A DNA stretch of 64,000 bases. Origin: VAZQ01 sp963763365 (GTDB lineage Bacteria > Pseudomonadota > Alphaproteobacteria > Rhizobiales > Xanthobacteraceae). The notes under the pieces were generated by a model. The model was given only the letters and a program-made list of their open reading frames with translations, was not told where the DNA came from and did not search any database. Positions 1 through 9,156 of the stretch are shown here, piece after piece; the first letter of the stretch is position 1; every line of letters begins with the position of its first letter. The stretch spans positions 1-64,000 of the forward strand of contig CAVXOE010000018.1 in assembly GCA_963763365.1 (NCBI GenBank), in the 5' to 3' direction. The translations under genes and the position numbers were made by a program.

Positions 1-1209
1 CGTGCTGCTGTCATTTGCCCAATTGAGCGCGAGGTCACCTCGGAGCGCATCCGCGACAAGATCGCAGCCTCCAAACGCAAGGGCCTTTGGGTCGGCGGCA
101 TGGCGCCGCTCGGCTACGACACAAAGGACCGAAAGATCACTGTCAACGAGGTTGAGGCCGATACCGTCCGCACCATCTTCCACCGCTATCTTGAGCTTGG
201 CAGCCTTGGTCTGCTGATGGCCGACCTGCGCAAACAGGGCATTGTTATCACCAAGGCTCGCACCCTAAAGTCAGGAGCAACCGGTCGGCGGCATTCCATT
301 CACGCGCGGTGGGCTTGCTCACCTGCTCCGTAACCGATTCTACGTTGGGGAGGTCGTCGTTCAAGGGCGAGGTATTGGCCGGGGAGCAAGGCGCCATTGT
401 CGAGCGGGACCTATTCGATGCCGTCCAGGCCAAGCTGTCCGAGCAGGTGAACAATCATAAGGCCACGAGGATGAAGTCCGCAGCCCTGTTCGGCTGGACG
501 GATCTTCGATGACCGCGGCAATCGCATGACGCCGAGCCACGTCCGCAAGCGGGGCATCAAGTACCGCTACTATCTGTCCGCCGCCCTGCTCCAGGGCCGA
601 GCCTGAACGGGCCGGAACGGTCAGTCGAATCCCGGCCGCCGAGGTCGAGGGCGTGGTCATACGATCTGTTCGAGATCACCTCAATCAATCTGCGGAGATT
701 GAGGACGCGGTCGTTATCAAGACCTACGTTGCGGGGTCGAGGTCCAGTCGGACCAGTTGGTGATCGAGCTGACCAACGAAAACGTCATCGATTCCAAAAC
801 ATCGCGAAGCCGCAAGGCGCTGAAGGTCTCGTGGCGCAAGTCGCCGTTCAAACGACGCCGTGCGATTCTCAGGCCCGCATGCGAGCCGTCGCAAGAAGCC
901 CGCCCAATGCGTTCCGAGAACCGCGCTCTCCTGATCACATCGATCGCACGAGCGCGCCGCTGGCTCAATGAGCTCGTCACAGAACCGACCACAAATACGG
1001 AAAGCATCGCGACGCGGGAAGGCTGTAGCGTTCGCAAGGTCAATATGACAATCTCGCTCGCCTTCCTGGCGCCCGACCTCGTCAAGGCCGCGATCGAAGG
1101 CCGGCTCCCGCACGGCATGGGAGTTGTCCGCCTCGCCGACCTCCCCGCCGAATGGCCTCGCCAGCGCCAGATGCTCGGACTACCTCCATTCGAACCGAGT
1201 CTCTGCTGA
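1..1209 (+). pseudogene. Serine recombinase (resolvase/invertase, large type), 5'-truncated by window edge, frameshifted
   Basis: The translated pieces line up with the middle and C-terminal part of a large serine recombinase. A Recombinase-domain stretch (KGLWVGGMAPLGY, then an EADTVRTIF helix) is followed by a zinc-ribbon-like stretch and a C-terminal segment that ends at 1209. The catalytic N-terminal domain would lie before base 1. The frame must be changed near 285, 359, 495 and 604 (each +1) and near 733 (-1) to read it through. Such enzymes insert or excise integrative elements. Next to tRNA-end-like sequences it looks like the relic of an integrated island. Some lesions may be sequencing errors, because +1 slips recur all over the window, but five in one gene argue for real decay. 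Confidence 0.8.
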
Positions 1210-2031
1210 CGACGGTCTCTGGTTGCCGGGCAACCGGATTTCCAGGGCCAGAGACAGAAGCGCCAAATCGCCATTCGCACCACGGGTCGGCGGTCTCAGA
1301 GACCGACGGGTCGCACAAAACCCCGCCAAGTGCGGGCCTTTGCCGCCACCCACGGGAAATCTCCGAAAACCGTGAACTGCGTGGTGGGGCCGGAAGGACT
1401 CGAACCTCTAACCAGAACATTATGAAAGTGCGCCGTCTCCGACTTCACACCAGCGATTCGCGGAATCATTCCCGACGATCTGAACTGCGTGACGGGCCTG
1501 GAAATTGCTACTCCGCACGCCATCATCTTTCACTGCCATGCGGATGAAGGTTGCGCCTGCGCTGTGGACCAGTAGTCCCTCAACATCGAGATTGCCCACT
1601 TGCGCGATCTCCGCGTCGGCAACCTTCTCGTTGGCACACTGTATTCAGGTGGCAGGCGCCACGGACAGTTCGATAGGTTGACGAAGCCGGGGGTGACGAC
1701 ACTCCGCCTCTAACCTATCACTAGCACCTATCACTTCCTTCACTAATTTTTCAGCTAAATCATTGAAATCATTGATTGGCGCTCCCTAGGGGACTCGCCT
1801 CCCTGTTTTCGCCGTGAGAAGGCGAAGCGCGTTCCTACTGTCGGGCGAAAACCGACGCGCGTGGATTGCGGTCAAGCGGCCGGGCTCGTTCCCCGCCGCC
1901 GTCTTTAGCCCCCGCCACCCTGTTGCCACTAACTGTTGCAACTGTTGCATTTTGTCTCATTAAGCCTTTGATTTTACATCATCACAGGCCCTCTGGAAGG
2001 TGATTGTCGGCCCCCGCGCCGATAAAACTGC
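1210..2031. other. Gene-poor stretch between recombinase relic and PQQ locus
   Basis: No convincing protein gene is visible. The stretch holds the tRNA-like fragment at 1382-1450 and a second short tRNA-3'-end-like string at about 1777-1797 (minus strand, ending GGGAGCGCCA). There is also an AT-richer patch at 1725-1775 with the direct repeat AAATCATTG. Base composition is lower in GC than the surrounding genes. Confidence 0.5.
1382..1450 (-). other. Degenerate tRNA 3' half (CAT-anticodon-like), possible attachment-site scar
   Basis: Read on the minus strand, the last 32 bases have a T-arm with the loop TTCGAGT and end in GGCCCCACCA, as in an alphaproteobacterial elongator tRNA-Met. Upstream is a loop-like TTCATAA, but its flanking stem pairs poorly and no matching 5' acceptor strand is seen. 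This is therefore a fragment and not a functional tRNA. tRNA 3' ends are classic integration sites, and a recombinase relic lies just upstream. Confidence 0.4.
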
Positions 2032-2065
2032 AACCGGACCCGCAAGGGTCCGGTTCTTTTTTCTT
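2032..2065 (+). terminator. Rho-independent terminator
   Basis: A perfect 10-bp stem (ACCGGACCC paired with GGGTCCGGT, plus a closing A-T) encloses a GCAA tetraloop and is followed by the T-rich tract TCTTTTTTCTT. The geometry fits the plus strand. No protein gene ends upstream, so it may close an unrecognised small RNA or an eroded gene. Confidence 0.8.
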
Positions 2066-2214
2066 AAGCGGACACTGGTGGGCGGCGGGATCGCGGAGTA
2101 GGCGAGAACAGTTGGCGCTCGCGTCGCGCCCGGCGCAATCCCCGGGAGTATCCTTGCCAATTTGCACACATTGCCTTATTGTAATGTTGTTCGAACAAAC
2201 TAGGGAAAACGACC

Positions 2215-2292
2215 ATGGCGTGGACCACACCGACTCTCGTCGAAATCTGTCTCGGCCTCGAGATCAACGGCTACCTGCCGGCCGAGTTCTGA
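2215..2292 (+). CDS. pqqA: PqqA, precursor peptide of pyrroloquinoline quinone
   Basis: This 25-codon peptide is the ribosomally made substrate for PQQ. It carries the Glu-x-x-x-Tyr pair at exactly residues 16 and 20 (E-INGY), the two residues that PqqE cross-links and from which the cofactor backbone comes. The start is preceded by AGGGAAAAC, a plausible ribosome binding site. The gene opens the PQQ locus, with pqqB beginning 26 bases after its stop. It is easy to miss because it is so short. The diagnostic spacing of E16 and Y20 and the downstream pqqB make the call firm. Confidence 0.95.
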   Translation: MAWTTPTLVEICLGLEINGYLPAEF

Positions 2293-2318
2293 TTCCAGCG
2301 CTTTCGCGCCTGTCCTGA

Positions 2319-3221
2319 ATGGGACGCCTCACCGCCATCGTGCTTGGCTCGGCGGCGGGTGGGGGATTTCCACAGTGGAATTGTTGTTGCGCCGTGTGTC
2401 GTCTGGCTTGGGCCGGCGACACACGCGTTCGTTCGCGCACCCAGGCGAGCCTCGCCGTATCGGCCGATGGCGATAACTGGGTTCTGATCAACGCATCCCC
2501 CGACCTTCGCGAGCAGCTTCGGCAATCGCCCGCGCTGCATCCACGCGGCACGCGCGGCAGTCCGATCAAAGCGGTCTTGCTGACCGGCGCCGAGATCGAC
2601 CAGGTCGCCGGCCTGCTCAGCATGCGCGAGCGCGAGCCCTTTACGATCTACGCCACGGCCGCGACGCTGGCGGCACTCGGCGGCAACACGCTGTTCGATG
2701 CGCTGGCGAGCGATCTGGTGACACGCCGGGCCCTGGTACCGGGCGAAACCGTCCCGCTCCCCGGCGGATTGCAGGCCGAGCTTTTCACCGTGCCCGGCAA
2801 GGTGCCGCTCTATCTCGAAGGCGAAAATCCCGAGACCGCGAGCGAGACCGCCGCCAATGTGGGCGTCGAGATTTCCGCCGGCGATGCGCGCATCCTCTTC
2901 ATCCCGGGGGCTGCCGCCGTCACGCCGGCGATGCGTGAGCGCATGGCGCGCGCCAACGTCGTATTTTTCGACGGCACGCTTTATCGCGACGACGAGATGC
3001 TCGTGAGCGGGACCGGCGCGAAGACCGGCCGCCGCATGGGCCACATGCCGATCAACGGCGACGACGGCACGCTCACGGCGCTCGCCGCGATCACGGCGCG
3101 CCGCATCTTCCTGCACATCAACAATACCAATCCGATCCTGATCGATGGCTCGCCCGAGCGAGCCGCGGTCGAGCGCATGGGCTGGGAGGTCGCCGAGGAC
3201 GGAATGGAAGTCGTGCTTTGA
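2319..3221 (+). CDS. pqqB: PqqB, metallo-beta-lactamase-fold hydroxylase of PQQ biosynthesis
   Basis: The product is 300 residues, the usual size of PqqB. The N-terminus has the family pattern VLGSAAGGGFPQWNC followed by a second cysteine a few residues on (CxCxxC-like). Near residue 240 lies GRRMGHMPI, and near 265 FLHINNTNP, both typical of the metallo-beta-lactamase fold in this family. PqqB hydroxylates the tyrosine-derived ring of the cross-linked Glu-Tyr intermediate in the cytoplasm. It follows pqqA closely and is probably co-transcribed. A gap of about 130 bases separates it from pqqC. The frame is intact. Confidence 0.95.
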   Translation: MGRLTAIVLGSAAGGGFPQWNCCCAVCRLAWAGDTRVRSRTQASLAVSADGDNWVLINASPDLREQLRQSPALHPRGTRGSPIKAVLLTGAEIDQVAGLLSMREREPFTIYATAATLAALGGNTLFDALASDLVTRRALVPGETVPLPGGLQAELFTVPGKVPLYLEGENPETASETAANVGVEISAGDARILFIPGAAAVTPAMRERMARANVVFFDGTLYRDDEMLVSGTGAKTGRRMGHMPINGDDGTLTALAAITARRIFLHINNTNPILIDGSPERAAVERMGWEVAEDGMEVVL

Positions 3222-3355
3222 TCTCGATCAAATCATTTGCGAAAAATCCAGCGTGAGGTGGAGCCCTCCCCTACCCCGCGCAACGACGGTAGAAGATAAG
3301 CTGCCGCTTCCGCCGCCTGAGGCAGGCGAATAAGAAACGCCCGAGAGGAACCGCC

Positions 3356-4084
3356 ATGAAACTCATGACGCCGCAGGAACTCGAAGCCGAGCTGCGCGGC
3401 ATCGGCGCCCGCCGATATCACCGCCTGCATCCGTTTCATGCGCGGCTGCACGGCGGCAAGTGCAGCAAGGGCCAGGTGCAGGCCTGGGCGCTCAACCGCT
3501 ACTACTACCAGGCGATGATCCCGGTGAAGGATGCGAGTCTGATCGCCCGCTGTGACGATTCGGCCTTGCGCCGCGAATGGCGCAGCCGCCTGGTCGACCA
3601 CGATGGCGAGCACGAGGGTGACGGCGGCATCGCGCGCTGGCTCAAGCTCACCGACGGGCTCGGGCTCGACCGCGATTATGTGACCTCGCTTGCGGGGCTC
3701 TTGCCCGGCACGCGCTTCGCGGTCGAGGCCTACGTTCACTTCGTGCGCGACAAGACCTTGCTCGAGGCCGTCGCCTCGTCGCTCACCGAACTGTTCTCGC
3801 CGCAGATCATCGGCGAACGCGTCGAGGGAATGCTCAAGAACTACGATTTCGTCAGCGCCGAAACGCTCGCCTATTTCTCCAAGCGCCCGCCGCAGGCGCA
3901 ACGCGATAGCGACTTCGCGCTCGACTACGTCAAGCGCAATGCCAAAACGCCTGAGCAGCAGCAGTCCGTACTCAAGGCGCTCGAATTCAAGTGCGACGTG
4001 CTGTGGGTGATGCTCGACGTGCTGTCCTACGCCTACGTGTCGCCCAAGCACATCTCGCCCGGCGCCTTCGTGCCGAAGGAGTAG
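3356..4084 (+). CDS. pqqC: PqqC, cofactorless oxidase, final step of PQQ synthesis
   Basis: At 242 residues it matches PqqC in length. PqqC catalyses the last ring closure and eight-electron oxidation without metal or flavin. Family motifs include RYHRLHPFHARLHGG near residue 20, NRYYYQ near residue 50 and the histidine-rich DHDGEHEG near residue 82. A GAGAGGAACCGCC ribosome binding site precedes the ATG. In most relatives pqqD overlaps or directly follows pqqC. Here the next 2.2 kb hold two unrelated solute-binding-protein genes before pqqD. Confidence 0.95.
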   Translation: MKLMTPQELEAELRGIGARRYHRLHPFHARLHGGKCSKGQVQAWALNRYYYQAMIPVKDASLIARCDDSALRREWRSRLVDHDGEHEGDGGIARWLKLTDGLGLDRDYVTSLAGLLPGTRFAVEAYVHFVRDKTLLEAVASSLTELFSPQIIGERVEGMLKNYDFVSAETLAYFSKRPPQAQRDSDFALDYVKRNAKTPEQQQSVLKALEFKCDVLWVMLDVLSYAYVSPKHISPGAFVPKE

Positions 4085-4167
4085 GAGCGCCCATCCCCGC
4101 AAAACCATGCTATCTTGCCGGGGGCACAGGGCCTCGCTCGCGGGAATCCGGTTTGCACTGCAATCAA

Positions 4168-5148
4168 TTGAAACGCCGTGACTTCCTTTCGCTGCTCGGT
4201 AGCGCCGCTGCTGCTTGGCCGATCGCGGCGCGCGCACAAAGCGGAAAAATGCCGCGGGTCGGCTTTCTCGGCAATTCCACGGCCGCGCTCGAAGCCAACC
4301 TCGTCCAGCCCTTTCGCGACGGCTTGCGCGCGCATGGCTACACCGAGGGCCGGAACATTCTCATTGAGTACCGGTGGGCGGACGGAAAATACGACCGCTT
4401 TCCCGCGCTCATCGCCGAATTGCTCGCCGCGAAAGTGGATGTAATCGTTACTGCCGGAACGCCGGCAGCGCTTGCGGTCAAGAAGGCGACATCGACGGTT
4501 CCGCTGGTCATGGCGGCGGCCGGCGACCCCGTCGGTACCGGTATTGTGTCAAGCCTCGCCCGGCCGGGTGGAAACATCACGGGACTGAGCGCGATCGCGC
4601 CGGACCTCGAGGGCAAACGGCTGGAGCTCCTGCGCGAGGTCATACCCAGGCTCTCGCACGTCGCGTTTTTCTTCAATTCGGCGAATCCGTTGCATGCGGC
4701 GTCCATGGAACCCACACAAGCCGCCGCCACGACGCTGGGGATGCGGTTGCTGCGGCTGGATGTGCGCTCGTCCGAGGAACTCGACGGTGCGTTCGCGGCG
4801 ATTGTCAGGGAACGGCCGGACGCGCTCCTCATTCTTGCGGACCGTGTGTTCCTGCACAATCGCCAGCGCATGATGGATTTTGCCGCCCAGCATCGCCTGC
4901 CAAGCGTGAACGCGTACCGGGAAGTGGTCGAGGCCGGTGGCCTGATGTCCTATGGGCCAAGCTACGAAGACATGCACAAACGCGCCGCCGAATATGTCGA
5001 CAAGATCCTCAAGGGCGCGAAGCCGGGCGATCTGCCGGTCGAGCAGCCGACCAAGTTCACCCTCATCATCAATCTCAAGGCCGCCAAGGCACTCGGCCTC
5101 GAAGTACCGCCGCTTCTGCTCGCGCGCGCCGACGAGGTGATCGAATAG
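4168..5148 (+). CDS. ABC-type periplasmic substrate-binding protein (ABC_sub_bind, PF04392 type)
   Basis: I chose the TTG at 4168 because it gives a normal start, KRRDFLSLLG..AARAQ, a signal peptide of the twin-arginine-like type common in this family. The mature part begins with the beta-strand PRVGFLGN. Family features follow: GDPVGTGIVSSLARPGGNITG near residue 115 and the C-terminal signature LLARADEVIE. Ligands of this large family are mostly unknown, and no permease or ATPase lies next to it. A close paralogue occurs at 29741-30727. It sits between pqqC and pqqD, an unusual place that suggests insertion into the operon. Confidence 0.85.
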   Translation: MKRRDFLSLLGSAAAAWPIAARAQSGKMPRVGFLGNSTAALEANLVQPFRDGLRAHGYTEGRNILIEYRWADGKYDRFPALIAELLAAKVDVIVTAGTPAALAVKKATSTVPLVMAAAGDPVGTGIVSSLARPGGNITGLSAIAPDLEGKRLELLREVIPRLSHVAFFFNSANPLHAASMEPTQAAATTLGMRLLRLDVRSSEELDGAFAAIVRERPDALLILADRVFLHNRQRMMDFAAQHRLPSVNAYREVVEAGGLMSYGPSYEDMHKRAAEYVDKILKGAKPGDLPVEQPTKFTLIINLKAAKALGLEVPPLLLARADEVIE

Positions 5149-5169
5149 CCCACAGCTTCGAGCGGGGCA

Positions 5170-6193
5170 TTATTTCTGCGCCTTCTCCACCTCACGCACG
5201 ACCGGCCACCACAACTGCTCCTCGCCGCGCATGAATGCGCCGGTTTCGGCGGGCGTGAGGATGCGCGCATAGGTGCCGAGCACCTCGAATCGCTCGAGGA
5301 CTTCCGGTATCTGCAGGACGGTCTTGAGGTCGGCGTTGACCTTCTGCACGATCGCATCAGGCGTGCCCGTAGGCGCCATCAGCGCCAGCCACCCGTGCGA
5401 CTGGAAGCCGGGCACGGTCTCGCCGATGGTGGCCACGTTCGGGAAGTTGGGCAGGCGCTTCTCCGACGCCACTGCGATCAGCCGCATGCCGCCGCCCTGC
5501 AGGCCGGGCGCAAGACCGGCAAGCCCCTCGAACATGATCGGGATGCGCCCGGCGATCACGTCGTTGAGCGAGGCCGCTGCACCTTGAGCATGCACGAAAT
5601 TCAACGGCACGCCGGTACGTGCGCGCAACAGTTCGCCAGTGAGATGCGATTGCCCGCCGCGATTGGTGGCACCGAACAGCATCCCGCCCGGCGTCTTCTT
5701 CACGAGTTCGAGCAGTTCCGGGAGGGTGTTCACCGGCAGCGCGGCGTTGACGGCAACTCCGATCGGCTGCACGCCGACGAGCCCGATCGGCACGAACGCC
5801 TTCTGCAGGTCGACCGGCATCTTGCCTTCCTGCGTGATCGGCAGCACCGTGTAGGTCGAGGCCTGCGCCATATAGAGCGTGTAGCCGTCCTTCTCGATGC
5901 CCGGAGCGGCGGCCGCCTGTGCGGCGATCAGCCCGCCGGCACCGGGACGGTTGAGCATCACGATCTGCTGTTTCCAGATCTGCGTCAGCCGGTCGGCCAC
6001 CACGCGCATGGTCACGTCCGGGCTGTTGCCGGCTGCGGCGGGCGAGATGATGGTGACGGGTTTGCGTCGGGAAATCCTGCGCCTGCGCCGGGCCGGCGAA
6101 CTGGCTTGCGGCCAGCATAATCGTGGCCGCGAGTCCAACCGCGAAATTCAGTCTCGGCCGGTACCGGCGCATGCTGCTCTCCGTCGTCTGCAT
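5170..6193 (-). CDS. Bug/TctC-type tripartite tricarboxylate receptor, one frameshift
   Basis: The N-terminal signal peptide (AATIMLAASQ..AQAQ) and the mature receptor are in different frames. An extra base near 6064 separates QDFPT from KPVTIISP. Correcting it gives a full-length Bug receptor of about 330 residues with the usual GAGGLIAAQAA, GATNRGGQSHL and WLALMAPTGTP segments. Bug proteins are secreted receptors that capture carboxylates or aromatic acids for TctAB-type permeases, but none is nearby. The gene is antisense to the PQQ genes and fills the pqqC-pqqD gap. The start could be 6193 or the Met at 6172. The slip is probably a sequence error. Confidence 0.85.
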
Positions 6194-6263
6194 GTTTCCC
6201 CAGGATCAATTGTCGTATAACACACGCGCCGCACGCGCAAATGCGGCATGGAGGCCGGATTCC

Positions 6264-6551
6264 ATGGCAGAGAACGTCGAGATCGCGCCCGACGCCAAGC
6301 CGCGTCTGCCGCGCGGCGTGCGGCTCACCCACAACGAAGCGCAGGGCGGCTGGGTGTTGCTGGCGCCGGAAAGAGTCTTCAAGGCCGATCCGATCGCGGT
6401 CGAGATCGTCAAGCGCTGTACCGGCGACGCGACGTTCGGCGAGATCATCGATGATCTGGCAAAGGCCTTCAACGCGCCGCGCGAACGCATACATGCCGAC
6501 GTGACGGCGTTGCTGCGCGGGCTTGCCGATAAGCGGCTCTTGGAGTTGTAA
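6264..6551 (+). CDS. pqqD: PqqD, peptide chaperone of PQQ biosynthesis
   Basis: The 95-residue product has the PqqD pattern: PRGVRLTHNEAQGGWVLL at the N-terminus, AVEIVKRCTGDATF in the middle and an LxxLADKRLLEL end. PqqD is a small RRE-fold protein that binds the PqqA peptide and delivers it to PqqE. I chose the ATG at 6264 because upstream in-frame codons run into the antisense receptor gene. The stop is one base before the pqqE start, so the two are translationally coupled. pqqD is separated from pqqC by an insertion of two transport genes. Confidence 0.92.
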   Translation: MAENVEIAPDAKPRLPRGVRLTHNEAQGGWVLLAPERVFKADPIAVEIVKRCTGDATFGEIIDDLAKAFNAPRERIHADVTALLRGLADKRLLEL

Positions 6552-6552
6552 C

Positions 6553-7641
6553 GTGGCGGCGAACGGTGCCACCCCCCTTCATAAGCCACTCGGCCTGCTG
6601 GCCGAGCTCACGCATCGCTGTCCGCTCGGCTGTCCGTATTGCTCGAACCCGCTGGCGCTCGATCCGCGCAGCGACGAACTCGATACCGCGACCTGGACGC
6701 GCGTCTTCCAAGAAGCGGGGGCGCTCGGCGTATTGCAGGTGCATCTCTCCGGCGGCGAGCCTGGCGCGCGGCGCGACCTCGTCGAGATCACCAAGGCCGC
6801 GCACGACGCCGGGCTCTACACCAACCTGATCACCTCGGCCGTCGGCATCACCGACAAGACGCTTGGCCGCTTGTCGGACGCCGGCCTCGATCACGTGCAG
6901 GTCTCGATCCAGGACAGCACGGAAAAATCCGCCGACCACATCGCCGGCTACGACGGCGCCTTTGCAAGAAAGCGCGCGCTCGCCGCCGAGGTGGTGCGGC
7001 TCAAACTGCCCCTGACGATCAACGCCGTCATGCACCGCGCCAACATCGAGCGCATCGGCGACATGGTCGATCTCGCGCTGGCGCTCGGCGCAACCCGCGT
7101 CGAAGTCGCGCACGTGCAGTACTACGGCTGGGGTCTCAAGAACCGCGCCATGCTGATGCCGACGCGCGAACAGGTCATGCGTGCAGCGAAAGTCGTCGAG
7201 GACCTGCGCGCGCGCCATCACGGCCGTATCGTCATCGATGCGGTCGTTCCCGATTACTACGCGCGACTGCCGAAACCCTGCGTCGGCGGCTGGGGCCGCC
7301 GGTCGCTCAATGTCACGCCTGCCGGCAAGGTACTGCCTTGTCACGCCGCCGAGTCGATACCCGGGCTCGAATTCTGGAACGTGCGCGAGCACTCGCTCGC
7401 CGACATCTGGGCGAGTTCGCCAGCCTTCAATGCTTTCCGTGGCACGGCCTGGATGAAGGAACCCTGCGCGAGCTGTCCCAAGCGCGAGGAGGACTTCGGC
7501 GGCTGCCGCTGCCAGGCGTTTGCGCTCACCGGCGATGCGGCGGCGACCGACCCGGTCTGCCACCTGTCTCCGGCGCACGCGAGGGTGGCGGAACTTGCCG
7601 CAGTGCAGATTGACGCACCTTACGCCTACCGCAGCATGTGA
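6553..7641 (+). CDS. pqqE: PqqE, radical SAM cross-linking enzyme of PQQ biosynthesis
   Basis: The GTG at 6553, one base after the pqqD stop, is the preferred start. The product is about 362 residues. The radical SAM cluster motif CPLGCPYC lies near residue 23 and the SAM-binding SGGEPGARRDL near residue 65. The C-terminal SPASM region has CHAAESIPG, CASCPKREEDFGGCRC and a later cysteine for the auxiliary Fe-S clusters. PqqE forms the C-C bond between Glu16 and Tyr20 of PqqA in complex with PqqD. It is the last PQQ gene here. The next gene is a PQQ-type dehydrogenase, so cofactor and user are linked. Confidence 0.95.
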   Translation: MAANGATPLHKPLGLLAELTHRCPLGCPYCSNPLALDPRSDELDTATWTRVFQEAGALGVLQVHLSGGEPGARRDLVEITKAAHDAGLYTNLITSAVGITDKTLGRLSDAGLDHVQVSIQDSTEKSADHIAGYDGAFARKRALAAEVVRLKLPLTINAVMHRANIERIGDMVDLALALGATRVEVAHVQYYGWGLKNRAMLMPTREQVMRAAKVVEDLRARHHGRIVIDAVVPDYYARLPKPCVGGWGRRSLNVTPAGKVLPCHAAESIPGLEFWNVREHSLADIWASSPAFNAFRGTAWMKEPCASCPKREEDFGGCRCQAFALTGDAAATDPVCHLSPAHARVAELAAVQIDAPYAYRSM

Positions 7642-7768
7642 ATACTGCGGAGGCCTGCGACACGGAGATTCCCGGTTGCACTCGGTGGACGCGTATAAGA
7701 AACTGCGGTCCAAGGAAGCCATCCCGACGAGCCATTGGGCGACAGGCTTCCAAAACAGGGAGGAATGC

Positions 7769-9028
7769 ATGATGAACTGTCTCTCGCCCCGGCGCGGCGC
7801 TCTGCTCGCGAGCGCGCTCGGGCTGCTGATCGTCGCCGGCCCCGCGATTGCCCAGTCGCCGCCCGGCTTCAGTCCGATGGACCAGACCAAGCCTGCCAAC
7901 AGCGGCCAGGCACCGACGCTCAGCCCGCACCCCACGCCGCCGACCACGACGCCGGTCGAGAAGCTTCCGCTCGACAAGATCAAGCTGCCGCCCGGCTTCA
8001 AGGCTGAAGTCTGGTCATCCGGCCATCCAGGCGGCCGCACCATGGTGATGGGCCCCAAGGGCACGATGTTCATGGGCACGCGGGTGATCGGCCGGGTCTA
8101 TGCGATCACCGAGAAGGACGGCAAGAAGGAGGTCAAGACGCTGCTGACCGGACTGACGCAGCCCAACGGCCTCGCCTTCAAGGACGGCTCGCTCTACGTC
8201 TTCGCGATCAACAAGGTGCTGCGCTACGACAACATCGAGGACAAGCTGGATAATCCCGGCACGCCGGTCGAGCTGACCGACAAATACAATCTGCCCGACA
8301 CGGTCCATCACAATTGGAAATACGTCGCGTTCGGACCGGACAACAAGATGTATGTTCAGGTCGGGTCGAACTGCAACGTCTGCGAGGTCAATCCCGGCAC
8401 GCACGGGCAGATCCGCCGCTACAATGCTGACGGCACCGGCATGGAGATCGTCGCGCGCGGCGTGCGCAATACGGTCGGCTTCGACTGGCATCCGGTGACG
8501 AAGGAGCTCTACTTCACCGACAACGGCCGCGACTGGGCCGGCAATGGCGGACCGGAAGACGAACTCAATCGTGTCCCCAAGGGCCAGGAGGGCGCCAATT
8601 TCGGCTTCCCGTATTGCCACGCCAACGGCATTCCCGATCCGGACATCAAGCGGCCGAACCCCTGCGCCGGCGTGATCCTGCCGATCGCCCTGACCGGACC
8701 GCACGCGGCCGGCCTCGGCATCAAGTTCTATACGGGCAAGATGTTCCCGGCGGCCTACCAGAACGTCGCCTTCATCGCCCGGCACGGCTCGTGGAACCGC
8801 GAGCAGAAGTTCGGCTACGACGTGGCGCTCGCCCGCATCCAGCCGAACGGCACGGCGAAAATCGAACCGTTCCTGACGGGCTTGCTCGACACCGGCAAGA
8901 ACGAGTTCTACGGCCGGCCCGCCTACGTCTTCCAGATGCCGGACGGCTCGCTGCTGGTGTCCGACGAATTCAACGGCGCCACCTACCGCATCTCCTACAA
9001 CGCGCCGCGCGCGGCAATCCAGCAGTGA
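7769..9028 (+). CDS. Secreted PQQ-dependent sugar (aldose) dehydrogenase-like protein
   Basis: A strong AGGGAGGA ribosome binding site precedes the ATG at 7769. The first 30 residues form a signal peptide (ALGLLIVAGPAIAQ). A proline/threonine-rich linker of about 35 residues follows, then a six-bladed propeller. The propeller carries family signatures such as GLTQPNGLAF, GSNCNVC, RNTVGFDWHPVT and LYFTDNGRDW, and ends with GSLLVSDEFNGATYRISY. Soluble glucose/aldose dehydrogenases of this group oxidise sugars in the periplasm using PQQ. Location after pqqE, and a dihaem cytochrome downstream as likely electron acceptor, support the role. The actual substrate is unknown. Confidence 0.88.
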   Translation: MMNCLSPRRGALLASALGLLIVAGPAIAQSPPGFSPMDQTKPANSGQAPTLSPHPTPPTTTPVEKLPLDKIKLPPGFKAEVWSSGHPGGRTMVMGPKGTMFMGTRVIGRVYAITEKDGKKEVKTLLTGLTQPNGLAFKDGSLYVFAINKVLRYDNIEDKLDNPGTPVELTDKYNLPDTVHHNWKYVAFGPDNKMYVQVGSNCNVCEVNPGTHGQIRRYNADGTGMEIVARGVRNTVGFDWHPVTKELYFTDNGRDWAGNGGPEDELNRVPKGQEGANFGFPYCHANGIPDPDIKRPNPCAGVILPIALTGPHAAGLGIKFYTGKMFPAAYQNVAFIARHGSWNREQKFGYDVALARIQPNGTAKIEPFLTGLLDTGKNEFYGRPAYVFQMPDGSLLVSDEFNGATYRISYNAPRAAIQQ

Positions 9029-9068
9029 TCTTCGCTTGACGCTCGTTGTCTCAAAATGGTTGCGACCG

Positions 9069-9143
9069 CTAGTGTCCCGGTTCCGACGCTTGTATCCCTT
9101 TGCAGCACGTGCGTTTACAAGCGTCGGAACCAAAGGGACACCA
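9069..9143. repeat. Two-hairpin repeat module, copy 1, hairpin A
   Basis: A long inverted repeat begins CTAGTGTCCC and ends GGGACACCAG. The inner 16-bp arms (GGTTCCGACGCTTGTA and its complement) are perfect. It stands 13 bases before hairpin B at 9157-9234. The same A-spacer-B arrangement with different arm sequences recurs at 36595-36745. Confidence 0.8.
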
Positions 9144-9156
9144 GCACTGTATGATT

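Noticed and set aside
1382..1450. Functional tRNA-Met gene
   Set aside because: The T-arm and 3' end fit, but the anticodon stem pairs badly and no 5' acceptor strand (GGGGC-like) is found at the right distance.
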